Shown one piece after another: positions 25,238-34,237 of a stretch of 41,055 bases of DNA (position 1 is the stretch's first letter; each line of letters starts with the position of its first letter). The position numbers and the translations under genes are program-made. Source of the stretch: Acidobacteriota bacterium (GTDB lineage Bacteria > Acidobacteriota > Thermoanaerobaculia > Gp7-AA8); the NCBI GenBank assembly GCA_019247495.1, contig JAFAOU010000246.1:1-41055 (forward strand). The letters are read 5' to 3'. The notes beneath the pieces were generated by a model. The model worked only from the letters and a program-made list of their open reading frames with translations, was not told where the DNA came from and searched no databases.

Positions 25238-26034
25238 TTGAGGTTCACCTTTTCGCGCTTCGACCCGCTGATCAACTCCACCTGATCCGGCGTCTTCGGC
25301 GCAGCGTCATGCGACGCGTGCGACACCGGCGTGACGTCGAGCAGACGGCCGCTCTGAATCTCGCGGCTGCCGTGAAGAACGAACGTGAGCCGCTCGCCGA
25401 CGCCCTGAGCGGCGGCGATAGGCGAGGCGTCCTGCGGCCGAACCGCGAGCACGAGTCCGACGACCGACACGCTCGCGTGCTGCTCCCCACGCCCTGTGAT
25501 GCTTTCGAGCGTGTTGTTTCGCGGCGGTGCCTGCTTCCCCATGATCGAGCCGAGGAGGTAGGCATCGCGGGCGATGACGTGGGAGTGTCCCTGCGTCGTT
25601 ACGGCCAGCACTTCCATCTGATCGCCGGCGCGCAGTTGCTGGACGGGAAGGAGGGTTCCGGGAACGGACACCGTGATTACGACACGTCCTTCCGGAGGTG
25701 CATCCGCGAGCCACATCACGGGGCCGGAGGGCACGAAGTCCGCGGTCGTGATCGCCTTTCCTTCAGCGACGGGCCGTTGCAGAACGCGGCCGATGATCGC
25801 CGCAGGATCGAGGATCGCGCCGGGCGGCACGGCGCTTTTGGGCACGGTGGCGAAGCCGAGGCGGGAGGCATCGATCTTGTCGCCGTTGCGTATCGCACCG
25901 CGGGCCGCAACGATGCGGATCGAAGTGCTCCGGGTAACCTGACGCGCTGCAAGCACCACCGTCAGCAGCACAGCGATACCGATGGTGAGCAGGTACGGAA
26001 TGGAGATTCGTCCGCGACCGCGATAGTTCTGCAC
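25234..26034 (-). CDS. cpaB: Tad pilus assembly protein CpaB/RcpC
   Basis: A 266-aa inner-membrane-anchored periplasmic protein of the Tad pilus. One N-terminal membrane helix (PYLLTIGIAVLLTVVLAARQV) is followed by an SAF-type domain: VAARGAIRNGDKIDASRLGF and ILDPAAIIGRVLQRPVAEGK, with AITTADFV. The second half (SVPGTLLPVQQLRAGDQMEV) is typical RcpC. The protein links the secretin to the assembly platform. It overlaps cpaC by 4 nt. It begins after a rho-independent terminator at 26169-26210, so cpaB-cpaC may need readthrough or their own promoter in the 185-bp gap. Confidence 0.9.
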   Translation of the reverse strand: MQNYRGRGRISIPYLLTIGIAVLLTVVLAARQVTRSTSIRIVAARGAIRNGDKIDASRLGFATVPKSAVPPGAILDPAAIIGRVLQRPVAEGKAITTADFVPSGPVMWLADAPPEGRVVITVSVPGTLLPVQQLRAGDQMEVLAVTTQGHSHVIARDAYLLGSIMGKQAPPRNNTLESITGRGEQHASVSVVGLVLAVRPQDASPIAAAQGVGERLTFVLHGSREIQSGRLLDVTPVSHASHDAAPKTPDQVELISGSKREKVNLN

Positions 26035-26168
26035 TCAGGACCCCTTCCGATTTACGGCGGTTGAGGGTGGACGAACGCTGCCCCCGTCGCGGCGGCGTGG
26101 AAACGCGCTTAATGCTGGAGTTGCCGGCTTGCCGTCCCGCATCTCCCACCCCCATCTCCAACTCGCAC

Positions 26169-26210
26169 AAAAAGACTGCGTGACGCCGGCGGCGAGCCCG
26201 CCAGCGTCAC
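26169..26210 (-). terminator. Rho-independent terminator inside the Tad cluster
   Basis: On the minus strand GTGACGCTGGCGG (26210-26198) pairs with CCGCCGGCGTCAC (26192-26180), with one G-U wobble and a 5-nt loop, a 13-bp stem. TTTTT follows a few bases later (26173-26169). It lies just after the small pilin-like gene and before cpaB. It may cap a strongly expressed upstream unit while readthrough supplies cpaB-cpaC. Confidence 0.8.
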
Positions 26211-26219
26211 ACGATCACG

Positions 26220-26588
26220 TTATGGAAGAGCTACGGCAATGTTCTCGCCCAGGTTCGGGACGGCCGGAACGAACGTCAACTCAGCCGCCGAGTTGCCGAC
26301 GCCTGAATCAATCGGTAAGAGGCCGTTGGTGTCTTTTGCGTCCGAGAATGCGCTTCCGGCCGTGGCTGCTGTGCCGGCGGCATTCGCTACCGAGGTTACG
26401 TTGTAGCCCTGATTGAGCGAGCCGACTGACTCGGAGACGTCGCTCAGCTCGGCCAGCACCGAGTCACGAACGTTCGTCATCCCGACGATCAGACCGATGA
26501 CACAGATGGTGGCGAGGAGGAGGAGCTCGATGGTGAGGATGAAGCCTGCCTGTTTCCGTCGGGAATTAGGTCTCCGGGACATATCCAT
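26220..26588 (-). CDS. Small pilin-like membrane protein of the Tad cluster
   Basis: A 122-aa protein. Near its start is RRKQAGFILTIELLLLATIC, a basic patch, a Gly-Phe cleavage-like site and a long hydrophobic helix. It resembles type IV pilin N-termini, but the Glu falls at position +6 after the glycine rather than +5. The rest is a soluble domain rich in Asn, Ala and Gly. The ATG at 26588 follows AAGGAG by 3 nt; ATG 26582 (MSRRPNS) gives better spacing and may be used. Probably the main structural subunit, since it is small, placed between tadC and cpaB, and followed by a terminator. Confidence 0.75.
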   Translation of the reverse strand: MDMSRRPNSRRKQAGFILTIELLLLATICVIGLIVGMTNVRDSVLAELSDVSESVGSLNQGYNVTSVANAAGTAATAGSAFSDAKDTNGLLPIDSGVGNSAAELTFVPAVPNLGENIAVALP

Positions 26589-26716
26589 AATCTCCTTGTT
26601 GCCGTGTTTCCGGAATTGATGAGTCGGACGCCGGCCGGACAATCCGGACGACTTACCGTTACCTTGCCTGAAGGGACCCGCGATGGACGGTAGCACTGCA
26701 CATGAGCTTGGTCAAA

Positions 26717-27442
26717 TCAGCCGAATAGAAACTTTACTAAATCGACCGTTTTGAGGACCTCGAGAATGATCGGTAAGACCACTACCATGAATAAGATAGG
26801 TAGTCCGCAGAGAAGCACCGGAAATAGCGCGAGAATGACGGCACGATCGATCCGTTTGCGGCCGCGCTCGACGCGCTTCTCCCGCTGGATTTCGGCTTGT
26901 GTGGAGAGTATTTCGGCCACCGGAAATCCCAGACGGCTGCCGAGCTCGAGCGCGGAAGCGAGAGCGTGCAGATCCGGAATCGCGGTTCGTGCGGCCAATC
27001 CGGCAAACGCTGCGCTGCGGTCTTTCCCGGCCGCGATCTCGTCGCTCACCAGTCGCACTTCGTCCGCGAGCGGATGACCGGCCGGGAGTCCGCGGATACC
27101 AGCGCGGCGGAAAGCTTCTTCGATGTCCAGTCCCGAGGTGAGGAGCGAGACGAGGAGATCGAGGAAGGAGGAGAGCGACTGCAGAATGCGCACTTTTCGC
27201 CGACCGCGTCGATTCATCAACCAGAAGTCGGGGATCAAAAACGCCACGAGCGCGATCATCACGAGCGACAGCCATCCGAGCGGGAAAAATTCAGCGATGG
27301 CCAACGGCAGGAGCACCACCAGAATCGCCTTTGCCGTCCAGTACGGGAGGCGTAATTGCTGCGGATCGAAGCCTGCCTGCCTCGCCAGCGAGGCGAACCA
27401 TCCTTGCGGGTCTGCCGTCGCCGTCTCGACGATCGTGCTCAC
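26717..27442 (-). CDS. tadC: Tad pilus inner-membrane platform protein TadC
   Basis: A 241-aa protein of the GspF/TadC type. It has hydrophobic segments (ILVVLLPLAIAEFFPLG, WLSLVMIALVAFLIPDFWL, AVILALFPVLLCGLPILFMV) and a T2SSF domain: ILQSLSSFLDLLVSLLTSGL, DIEEAFRRAG, IPDLHALASALELGSRLGFP. The start is GTG at 27442, overlapping tadB by 4 nt (GTGA) with a GAGGA site 8 nt upstream. The longer frame to 27730 lies inside tadB and is rejected. It works with TadB and the CpaF ATPase in pilus extrusion. About 130 bp separate it from the downstream pilin-like gene. Confidence 0.88.
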   Translation of the reverse strand: MSTIVETATADPQGWFASLARQAGFDPQQLRLPYWTAKAILVVLLPLAIAEFFPLGWLSLVMIALVAFLIPDFWLMNRRGRRKVRILQSLSSFLDLLVSLLTSGLDIEEAFRRAGIRGLPAGHPLADEVRLVSDEIAAGKDRSAAFAGLAARTAIPDLHALASALELGSRLGFPVAEILSTQAEIQREKRVERGRKRIDRAVILALFPVLLCGLPILFMVVVLPIILEVLKTVDLVKFLFG

Positions 27443-28353
27443 AGTTCGATCCTCAGAATCCGCCGCAGCCAGACGAATCCTGCCAGCTGCAGAAAGATCG
27501 CGGACGCAAACATCTGCGGCCCCCACCGAAGGCGCCACACCAATGCCAGTGCCTCGGGACGTTTCCAGAGAAACACCGCCACCAGCAGATAGGGAAGGAT
27601 GGCCACGACGATCGCCGCGGTCTGCGCGCCAGAGATGTGCGTGTGCAACTGGCCACGCAATCGGAGTCCATGGCGCATGGTGCGCGTCGCCGCCTGCAGC
27701 GCCGGTCCAAGCGGGCCTCCGATTTCCCATTTTGCGATGAGAAGCTGCGTGAAGATCCGTACGCCTTCGGAGTCATAGCGAAGGACCATCCTGCGCACCG
27801 CGCGATCGACCGGGACCGATGCATTGAGTTGGTCGGCCAGGTGGCGAAGCTCGCTCCGGACCGGTTCGAGCGCACCGCCCGCACCGCTGGCAATCGCGTC
27901 CGCCGGAGTCTGGCCCGCCGCAAGCGCGCCCACCGTGAGGTCGATCGCATCAACCAGGCGGTTCTCGAACTTCCACGCCCGCTGCCGCGCGATCTCGGAA
28001 GAGGTCGACGAAATCAACCATGCGACCGCAATCCCTGCTACCGGGCCGGCCCAGAAAAGGCCGGGCGAAACGCTGGCCACGAGCAGCGCGACGAGGAAGC
28101 CAATGAGTACCAGCGAGCTGATCGCGATCGCAGGCGTGGTGTTCCATCCTGCGGCGATGAGGCGGCGTCGGATGGCGCCCGGCTGCGGCGCATCATCATT
28201 CTTCGAGGCTGTCGCGGTGGTTCTGCCGAGGAGCCGGCCGAGGTGTTCGGCATCGTCGCGCGAGTCCTGACGCGTTCGCAGAAATCGGAGCAGGACAAAC
28301 GATGCGACGAGCACAGCGGCGACGATGACGACCCACATGCTCAGAGTGCTCAT
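27439..28353 (-). CDS. tadB: Tad pilus inner-membrane platform protein TadB
   Basis: A 304-aa protein of the T2SSF superfamily. Its N-terminal helix is [21 protein letters not shown] second hydrophobic block lies at about 80-115 (ISSLVLIGFLVALLVASVSP), followed by the T2SSF domain with ENRLVDAIDLTVGALAAGQT and LLIAKWEIGGPLGPALQAAT. It ends in two C-terminal helices (AAIVVAILPYLLVAVFLW, MFASAIFLQLAGFVW). It overlaps cpaF upstream and tadC downstream by 4 nt each, so the three are coupled. Confidence 0.9.
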   Translation of the reverse strand: MSTLSMWVVIVAAVLVASFVLLRFLRTRQDSRDDAEHLGRLLGRTTATASKNDDAPQPGAIRRRLIAAGWNTTPAIAISSLVLIGFLVALLVASVSPGLFWAGPVAGIAVAWLISSTSSEIARQRAWKFENRLVDAIDLTVGALAAGQTPADAIASGAGGALEPVRSELRHLADQLNASVPVDRAVRRMVLRYDSEGVRIFTQLLIAKWEIGGPLGPALQAATRTMRHGLRLRGQLHTHISGAQTAAIVVAILPYLLVAVFLWKRPEALALVWRLRWGPQMFASAIFLQLAGFVWLRRILRIEL

Positions 28354-29612
28354 GCCGAGGGCTCCAATGTCGCCAGGAACGGTCCATATGCGGCAGTCGA
28401 TTCGAATTGGCCGCAGCTCGCGTCGTACACGAACAAGTCACGCGCGCGAACCTCGCTGCCTCCAAACGTGATTTCCGAGAGGCTGGTGATGCGGCGGCTT
28501 CCGTCCGGAAATCGCGTCATCTGCGCGATGAGATGGATAGTGGTCGCGATCACCTCGCGCAACGTGGCAGCGGCCAGCTCGCCGCCGGTCATCACCAGAC
28601 TTTCGAGACGGCGCAGCGCATCGCGCGGCGAATTCGCATGAATCGTGGTGAGGCTGCCGTCGTGGCCGACGTGCATCGCCTGCAACATCTCGAATGCCTC
28701 CGCGCCGCGCACTTCGCCGACGATGATGCGATCCGCGCGCATGCGGAGCGCGTTGCGCACGAGCGTGCGGAGATCGACGCCGCCGCTTCCCTCGGCATTC
28801 GACGGACGCGCCTCCAGCGAGACGACGTGCGGATGATCGAGCCGCAATTCGGCCGTCTCCTCGATCGTCACAATGCGCTGCCCCGCGGGAATCGCGCGCG
28901 AAAGAACATTCAACAGTGTGGTCTTGCCGGCGCCGGCGCCGCCTGCGATGACGAGGTTGCGCCGTTCGCGCACGGCAGCCGTCAGCAATGCGGCCATTTC
29001 CGCGTTGAGTGTTCCGAAGGCAACCAGCTCATCGAGCCGGTACACCGTCTCGCGCGCGCGGCGGATCGAAACGACCGAACCGCGCAGACTCACCGGCGAG
29101 AGCACAGCATTCAGCCGTGAGCCGTCGGGCAGCCGCAGATCAACCCATGGAACCGCTTCGTCGAGGCGGCGGCCCTGCGTCGCTACCATTCGCCGCAGAA
29201 TCCGGCGAAGGTGCGTCTCATCTTCGAAGCGCACGGAAGTCCGTTCCAGTTTGCCGAAGCGATCGATCCAGACTTCCTGCGGGCCGTTGATGAGAATGTC
29301 GGAAACGGTCGGATCGCGTAGCAAACGGGCCACCGGCCCGAGGCCTTCGACCTCGTCGACCAACTCCTGCTCGATGCGGCTCATCGCCTCATCGCTCAGC
29401 TCTTCGGTCTCCGGACTCTCTTCGAGAATCGTCCGGATGCGCTCGCGGTCGAGCGTTCCGCCGCCGCCCGTTTCGAGTGCCCGCAGAATCCGCTGGAACA
29501 GGCGCTGACGAAGTCCCTGGCGTTCTCCAGTTACCTCGGCATTGATCGCCGCGGGCGGAACGTGCCGTGAGTTCCACGACGTGCGGATCAGCGACCGAAG
29601 ATCTTCCGTCAC
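28350..29612 (-). CDS. cpaF: Tad pilus assembly ATPase CpaF/TadA
   Basis: A 420-aa hexameric secretion ATPase. Residues 1-95 are an N-terminal helical domain. The core has the Asp box region ([15 protein letters not shown]), Walker [10 protein letters not shown] at 224-232, [20 protein letters not shown], Walker B in [15 protein letters not shown], and the His box [20 protein letters not shown]. All catalytic motifs are intact. The start is GTG at 29612, overlapping cpaE by 4 nt; the ORF to 29732 lies inside cpaE without family sequence. It powers pilus assembly through TadB and TadC. Confidence 0.93.
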   Translation of the reverse strand: MTEDLRSLIRTSWNSRHVPPAAINAEVTGERQGLRQRLFQRILRALETGGGGTLDRERIRTILEESPETEELSDEAMSRIEQELVDEVEGLGPVARLLRDPTVSDILINGPQEVWIDRFGKLERTSVRFEDETHLRRILRRMVATQGRRLDEAVPWVDLRLPDGSRLNAVLSPVSLRGSVVSIRRARETVYRLDELVAFGTLNAEMAALLTAAVRERRNLVIAGGAGAGKTTLLNVLSRAIPAGQRIVTIEETAELRLDHPHVVSLEARPSNAEGSGGVDLRTLVRNALRMRADRIIVGEVRGAEAFEMLQAMHVGHDGSLTTIHANSPRDALRRLESLVMTGGELAAATLREVIATTIHLIAQMTRFPDGSRRITSLSEITFGGSEVRARDLFVYDASCGQFESTAAYGPFLATLEPSA

Positions 29613-30745
29613 GACGCTTTCCCTCTGCGTCCGACATCGCGCGCCAGCCGCCGGACCGCATCGCCGAACTGCGCCGCACCGCGCTCGAAGAGCGCTGGCG
29701 TGCCGCGATGCGTTCCGACGGCGACCGGCCACGCGAACGGCACGACGTGATCGACCGTCCGTCCCAGTTGCGAGGAGATCACCTCGGGTGTGAGAACGTC
29801 AGCTTCGCGGCGGTAGCGGCTCACAACGAGCCGCACGCGTTCGTCTCCAAATCCAAGCGAGCCAAGCATCCGCAGGAGCCTCGCGGTGCCGGCGATCGTC
29901 GGCGCGCTTCCATCGGTCACGACGACGAGCGTTTCACTCAGGTCGATCAACGCAAGGGAGATGAGATCGAGTACCGGCGCGGTATCGATGACGACGATTT
30001 GGAATTGGCGCTGCATCTCGATGACCGCGCGGCTCAGATCCTCGGGTGTCACCAACTGCGCCGCGCGCGGATCGATCGGACTTGCCAGCACGGAAATGCC
30101 GGGAGGCGGACCGGCAGTCGGCAACGGCGATCCAAGGTCGAAGTCGTCGGCGAGATCGCGTTCGGGAACGATGCCGAGATGCGCGGCGACGCAGCCGAAT
30201 TGGACGTTTGCGTCGATCACCACGACGTTGCGCGCGGGCTCGCCGCCAGCCAACGCCAGCGCGGTGTTGACCGCCAGAGTCGTGGTGCCCACGCCACCTT
30301 GATGGCTGAAGAAGGTAATGACGCGGCCTTCGTTCGTTGCCGGCGTCGCGTGTGGCAACGTCGCCAGCGCAGCGGCCGCCTCGACGTCGGAAAACGGCAG
30401 CGGGATGAAATCGCCGATGCCGGCGCGGACACCCTGCCGCAGAAATTCGCCGTCGGCGCCGGTGCCTGAATCGAGATGCGGATTGAAAAGTCCGATCAGC
30501 AGCCGGTCGGGGCGTCGCAGCTCCCGTGCGACACTCAATGCGAGCGCCTTCTCCTGCCCGAGGTCCAACAGAATGATGCGCGGATCGTAGTTGCGCGCAA
30601 TCTGAATCGCGGCAGCTGCCTGCGCTGCATGGCGCACGGCAATCGAGTTCTTGTGCACGCGGCGCATGACGGCCTCGATGTCACTCCGCACCGCCGGATC
30701 GGAGTGAATGATCAGCACGCGATCCGTGCGCGTCATGGCGGCCAT
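29609..30745 (-). CDS. cpaE: Tad pilus localisation ATPase-like protein CpaE/TadZ
   Basis: A 378-aa two-domain protein. Residues about 1-125 are a receiver-like domain (VLIIHSDPAVRSDIEAVM, PRIILLDLGQ). Residues about 135-370 are a MinD/ParA-like domain with VVIDANVQFGCVAAHLG, VVIDTAPVLDLISLALID and TLVVVTDGSAPTIAGTARLL. The deviant Walker A reads FFSHQGGVGTTTLAVN: both lysines (K of KGG and K of GKT) are replaced, by Gln and Thr. Other CpaE proteins vary here too, so ATP hydrolysis is doubtful and a scaffold role is plausible. The start at 30745 has GAAGG 7 nt upstream and slightly overlaps the preceding pilin-like gene. The frame to 31114 is rejected because it lies in that gene. Confidence 0.88.
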   Translation of the reverse strand: MAAMTRTDRVLIIHSDPAVRSDIEAVMRRVHKNSIAVRHAAQAAAAIQIARNYDPRIILLDLGQEKALALSVARELRRPDRLLIGLFNPHLDSGTGADGEFLRQGVRAGIGDFIPLPFSDVEAAAALATLPHATPATNEGRVITFFSHQGGVGTTTLAVNTALALAGGEPARNVVVIDANVQFGCVAAHLGIVPERDLADDFDLGSPLPTAGPPPGISVLASPIDPRAAQLVTPEDLSRAVIEMQRQFQIVVIDTAPVLDLISLALIDLSETLVVVTDGSAPTIAGTARLLRMLGSLGFGDERVRLVVSRYRREADVLTPEVISSQLGRTVDHVVPFAWPVAVGTHRGTPALFERGAAQFGDAVRRLARDVGRRGKAS

Positions 30746-31488
30746 GGGTCGCCTTCTTTCTTCGGCGCGGTGGCCGCGCTGAGCGGTGTGCCCTCGACTC
30801 GGTCCGGCGTCCAGTACGGCGGGATGTAGATCGTGGTCATGTCGGAAACCACCGTGGCCGGAATCAGCGCCGCCTGCAACGCGGGATCGGCGGCGACCGG
30901 CTGGCAATTCGCCGAATAGCGCTCCGATACCCAACGCGACTGCGGCATCGCGCCCGGAGCCGCGCCGGGAGTGGAGCGATAGAGCACGTTCTGGCTTCCG
31001 CCGGAGGTGCCGATCGCGAACGCAGTTCCCTGCGTTGCGTAGAGGTCCGATACTTCGCCCGACGCTCCCGCCGCCGCATTGGCCGGATCGAGCATCCATG
31101 TTCCGCCGGTGCATCCCGCGTTGTCGTAAAACACGCTCGGCCGCGTCGTGAAGTTGGCCGGCCGTACGCCGAGAAGCGCCGCGAGCGGCTCAGCGGGATC
31201 GGGGATGCGGTAGATGATCTGCGGCGCTTCGTACTGATTGAAACTGACGGTGCGTCCGACGAGGACGCTGCTTCCTTTCGGCAGCTTCGAGTCGTAAATG
31301 AAAATCGTGCGCGTGAACGGATCAGCTACGCTGCGGACGAAGTGCTGCTGGATCAGCACCAGCGCGAAGATGATGACCACCCCGAAGATGCTGATGAGCA
31401 GCAGCAGCTCGAGCGTCAGGATGAAGCCGCGGCTTCGCCGGGCCCGGCGCAACGGACGAACGTCTGACCGCGTGATGGGTCGCGTCAT
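30733..31488 (-). CDS. Pilin-like / minor pilin membrane protein at start of Tad cluster
   Basis: A 251-aa protein with the N-terminus RRSRGFILTLELLLLISIFG, then a long helix (VVIIFALVLIQQHF). The GFILTLELLLL motif is shared with the small pilin-like protein (GFILTIELLLL). The glycine-phenylalanine site resembles a prepilin cleavage site, but with Glu at +6. The soluble part contains a Cys pair (DNAGCTGGTW and YSANCQPVAA) and a proline-rich C-terminus. It is probably a minor pilin or a pseudopilin-like adhesin of the Tad pilus (inference). It overlaps cpaE by 13 nt. The GAAGAG site lies before the ATG at 31488. Confidence 0.75.
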   Translation of the reverse strand: MTRPITRSDVRPLRRARRSRGFILTLELLLLISIFGVVIIFALVLIQQHFVRSVADPFTRTIFIYDSKLPKGSSVLVGRTVSFNQYEAPQIIYRIPDPAEPLAALLGVRPANFTTRPSVFYDNAGCTGGTWMLDPANAAAGASGEVSDLYATQGTAFAIGTSGGSQNVLYRSTPGAAPGAMPQSRWVSERYSANCQPVAADPALQAALIPATVVSDMTTIYIPPYWTPDRVEGTPLSAATAPKKEGDPWPP

Positions 31489-31570
31489 GACTCTTCAGAA
31501 TTAAGTTGGCCGAGGGGATGAATGGAAAGGGACCGAACGCGGAAGAGAATACACCGGTTTCGGAGTGTGT

Positions 31571-31593
31571 GCGGCAGGACACCGGACTGCCGC
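31571..31593. terminator. Hairpin between M1 peptidase and Tad cluster
   Basis: GCGGCAG and CTGCCGC form a perfect 7-bp stem with a 9-nt loop in the 110-bp gap between the M1 peptidase stop (31599) and the Tad cluster start (31488). In the minus direction no T-run follows, so as a terminator of the peptidase gene it would be atypical. Confidence 0.35.
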
Positions 31594-31598
31594 GCGTT

Positions 31599-33947
31599 TT
31601 ACTCGCGCTTGATGTTCGCCAGCAACGAATGATCGGGCGCGAAGACCACTTTGCGCGGGACGGACGGGAGATCCTGCGACACGGTCTGATCATTCTTCGT
31701 GATGTGCATGAAGAAATAGCCGGCCTTGCCGCCGTCGAGTTCGATCCGAACCGGCGCCACCATCATGAAATCGTCGCGCACCCCGCTGCGCTTCACGTTG
31801 ATGGTCACCTTCGCGCCGCCGGTCGATGTCGGTTCGACTTTGTAGTTCCAGCGAAGCGTTGGAATCGCGGCGTCGTATACCCACGTGTCGAAAAAGTAGC
31901 TCCAGTCGCCCGGCGCGTCCTTTTCCACCACGCGTTGAAAGTCGGCAGTGCTGGCGTCCTTGCCGCTGTACTCCTTCACGAAGTCGCGCAGGATCCTGAT
32001 GAATGTGTCGTCGCTGTGCGTTTTGATTCGCAACATCGTCCGCATCATGTGCAGGACGAGCGGACCCTTGTGGTAGGCCTGAATCTCATAGCCGGCCGGG
32101 ATGTCCGACGTACCGGCCCGGTAGCCGACGCCGATCGGTCCCAGGCGCGAGCGGGCGTTGGCGTTCAGCTCCACCAGCCACGGACGATTGAACTTGCTGA
32201 AGCCGCCGGCGAGTGTGCCCTGCACAATGCCGTCGTACGTGTTGACGATCTCGTCGTAGTACTTATCGCCGCCCTTGACGGTGGCCTGAACGAACATCAT
32301 CGACGCGTATTCGGCAAACGACTCGCTGAGCCACTGATCGCGATAGCTCTTCCATCCGATCTTGTGGCCGAACCACTCGTGCGCCACCTCGTGCGCCCGA
32401 AAAAGTTCCGTGGCGCCGGGATGCTCCTCGTACGTGAATTCCGAAAGATGGAGGAAGCCGTCGAAGGCCTGACCATGTCCGGCGGCGATCGCCGTGGCGT
32501 AGATCTGGGGGTTGTCGAGCTTGTCGTCGAGGAGGAACTCGTAGAAGCGCAGCGAGTTGACGACGTCCGCGCCGGCGTTGCGGATGCGCGCGCCCGGATC
32601 AAGGCCGGACACCGTGCCGAAGGAGATGACCTTCGGCACACCGGGGATTTCGAGCGGAACTTCGGTGAAGCGCTCGGCGGTCGAGAACGTGACCATCTTC
32701 GCGGGCCGCTCGATGAGCCACGTGGAGATTTTCGTCCCGTCCGGCGACTCTGTCTCGCTGATCTTCCGTCCCATGGCGCGCACTTCGTTGCGTTTGGCCA
32801 CGCGCAACTCGAGCTTCGCCGTAGTGGCGTCGAATGCATCGGGAATGGTCGGGTACCAGACGTTTCCGAGCGCGTAGTTCGGCGTTTCCAGCTCGTAATG
32901 AAACGTTACGACGTGCGGCTCGTGCACCTTCAGCGGCGCAGGGAAAATGATCGTCGTGGTGAAGTTGTAGACGTCGTTGGCGATGCTGGCGCTGCGCGCG
33001 CCGATGTGATCGCGCAGGACGGTCAGCGACTGACCTTTGTCGTCCGTCGCCGTCACGTTCCTGGCGGTTGGATAGAGGCTTAGCGGAAGCGCAACCAAGC
33101 CGTCGACGTTCGCCGCAATCTCTTCCCGCACCGTGTAGTGCCCGTTGAGCATGGACTGCTCGGTTTCGCCGACGCGCTCCGCGTTCCATTTGCCTTTCGA
33201 GAGATCGGCGATCACGTCAATGTGGCTAACCGAGGCAGGCCGCACATCGCTCTCGCCCGGTCCGCCTTTCGGATTTCTATCCTCCGCTCGATCCAGACTG
33301 ACCCACACCTCGGCAGTACGGCGATCCCAGTGCACGAGTTGGATCTCTTCGCGGCGCGTCGAGTTGTAGTCGTACTCGACCCAGTCGAAATCGGCGGTCT
33401 TCATCGCGGCGGTCATCTGCAGCCCGCCAGGATTCAGCATCGCGGCGACGACCTCGGCGTCGACGTCGTTGGCGTAGTCGATGAGCCAGTGGTTGTGGCG
33501 GTTCTCGGCCAGCGAATTCTTCGCGAACGGCTCCTTCGCCGCGCCGGGGAAGGCTTTGTCGATGGAGTCGTCCGACGTGCGCAGGACCAGCTGCGTGAAC
33601 TTCTGATCGACCGAGGTGATGTCCTTGCGCGAGAAGCGCCGGAGTTGCGCGACCTCAATGCGGTCGGGGACAGACATCGTGAAATGACCGTCGCCTTCGA
33701 ACACGAGCCCGGTCACGCGGCCCGACGACACCGGTTGCATCAGGTGAACCGTGCCGGAGTTGAGCGTGATGGTGGCGGTGTCGCGCGTGAACGTCACCGG
33801 CTGCGTCAGCGTGATGGGTGCGGCCGTGAACTGCCACTTCTGCAGGCGGTCGTAGTCGGCGCGCGCCTGAGCGGGATCGGCGGCATGGAGCGGAAAGGCA
33901 ATGATTGCAAAGACAGCAACTGCCGAAAGCGCTTCACGAAGCCGCAT
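31599..33947 (-). CDS. M1-family zinc metallopeptidase, secreted
   Basis: A 782-aa aminopeptidase-like protein with signal peptide MRLREALSAVAVFAIIAFPL. The zinc site is HEVAH (near residue 517) in RAHEVAHEWFGHKIGWKS, with the third ligand E in WLSESFAEYASM, as in the M1 HExxH-x18-E pattern. The GAMEN substrate motif of classical M1 enzymes is not seen; the region before HExxH reads FLHLSEFTYEEHPGAT. Substrate preference may therefore differ, and I would not call it a standard aminopeptidase N. The start at 33947 follows AGGGGA; the frame to 34070 runs across the tRNA and is rejected. It is upstream of the Tad cluster on the same strand. Confidence 0.88.
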   Translation of the reverse strand: MRLREALSAVAVFAIIAFPLHAADPAQARADYDRLQKWQFTAAPITLTQPVTFTRDTATITLNSGTVHLMQPVSSGRVTGLVFEGDGHFTMSVPDRIEVAQLRRFSRKDITSVDQKFTQLVLRTSDDSIDKAFPGAAKEPFAKNSLAENRHNHWLIDYANDVDAEVVAAMLNPGGLQMTAAMKTADFDWVEYDYNSTRREEIQLVHWDRRTAEVWVSLDRAEDRNPKGGPGESDVRPASVSHIDVIADLSKGKWNAERVGETEQSMLNGHYTVREEIAANVDGLVALPLSLYPTARNVTATDDKGQSLTVLRDHIGARSASIANDVYNFTTTIIFPAPLKVHEPHVVTFHYELETPNYALGNVWYPTIPDAFDATTAKLELRVAKRNEVRAMGRKISETESPDGTKISTWLIERPAKMVTFSTAERFTEVPLEIPGVPKVISFGTVSGLDPGARIRNAGADVVNSLRFYEFLLDDKLDNPQIYATAIAAGHGQAFDGFLHLSEFTYEEHPGATELFRAHEVAHEWFGHKIGWKSYRDQWLSESFAEYASMMFVQATVKGGDKYYDEIVNTYDGIVQGTLAGGFSKFNRPWLVELNANARSRLGPIGVGYRAGTSDIPAGYEIQAYHKGPLVLHMMRTMLRIKTHSDDTFIRILRDFVKEYSGKDASTADFQRVVEKDAPGDWSYFFDTWVYDAAIPTLRWNYKVEPTSTGGAKVTINVKRSGVRDDFMMVAPVRIELDGGKAGYFFMHITKNDQTVSQDLPSVPRKVVFAPDHSLLANIKRE

Positions 33948-34026
33948 GGATTCCCCTGTTGATTGTGGAATTGGATTGGCCCCGCACTGTAGCACGCACG
34001 CAAGTTTTCGGCCGATGGAGAGAGGT

Positions 34027-34113
34027 TGGTGCGAAAGGGGGGAATCGAACCCCCATGGTCTAATGACCACAGGCTTCTGAGACCTGCGCGTCTACCAATT
34101 CCGCCACTTTCGC
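34027..34113 (-). tRNA. tRNA-Leu(CAG)
   Basis: Class II tRNA on the minus strand. The acceptor stem is GCGAAAG/CTTTCGC. The anticodon stem is CAGGT/GCCTG with loop CTCAGAA, giving anticodon CAG, which reads CUG leucine codons. A long variable arm (TGGTCATTAGACCA) fits leucine. The T arm is GGGGG-TTCGATT-CCCCC, the discriminator is A, and the CCA end is encoded. Confidence 0.97.
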
Positions 34114-34237
34114 ATGTCGAGCGGGACCGAGATTCTCGGTTGCGCGTTGTGGAATGTCAATCGGCGAATTGGTATTCCTTTGAGCGCCCGCGCAAAGCGG
34201 CTATCCTCTCGTGCAGAACACCTTTCGAGAATCTTCC

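Noticed and set aside
30746..31114. 501-aa form of CpaE with an extra N-terminus
   Set aside because: The extension is antisense-type shadow of the pilin-like gene in another frame; the CpaE homology starts at the receiver domain.
34027..34113. tRNA-Sec (as partner of the UGA codon)
   Set aside because: The anticodon is CAG, the acceptor and D arms are of tRNA-Leu type, and no UCA anticodon is present.
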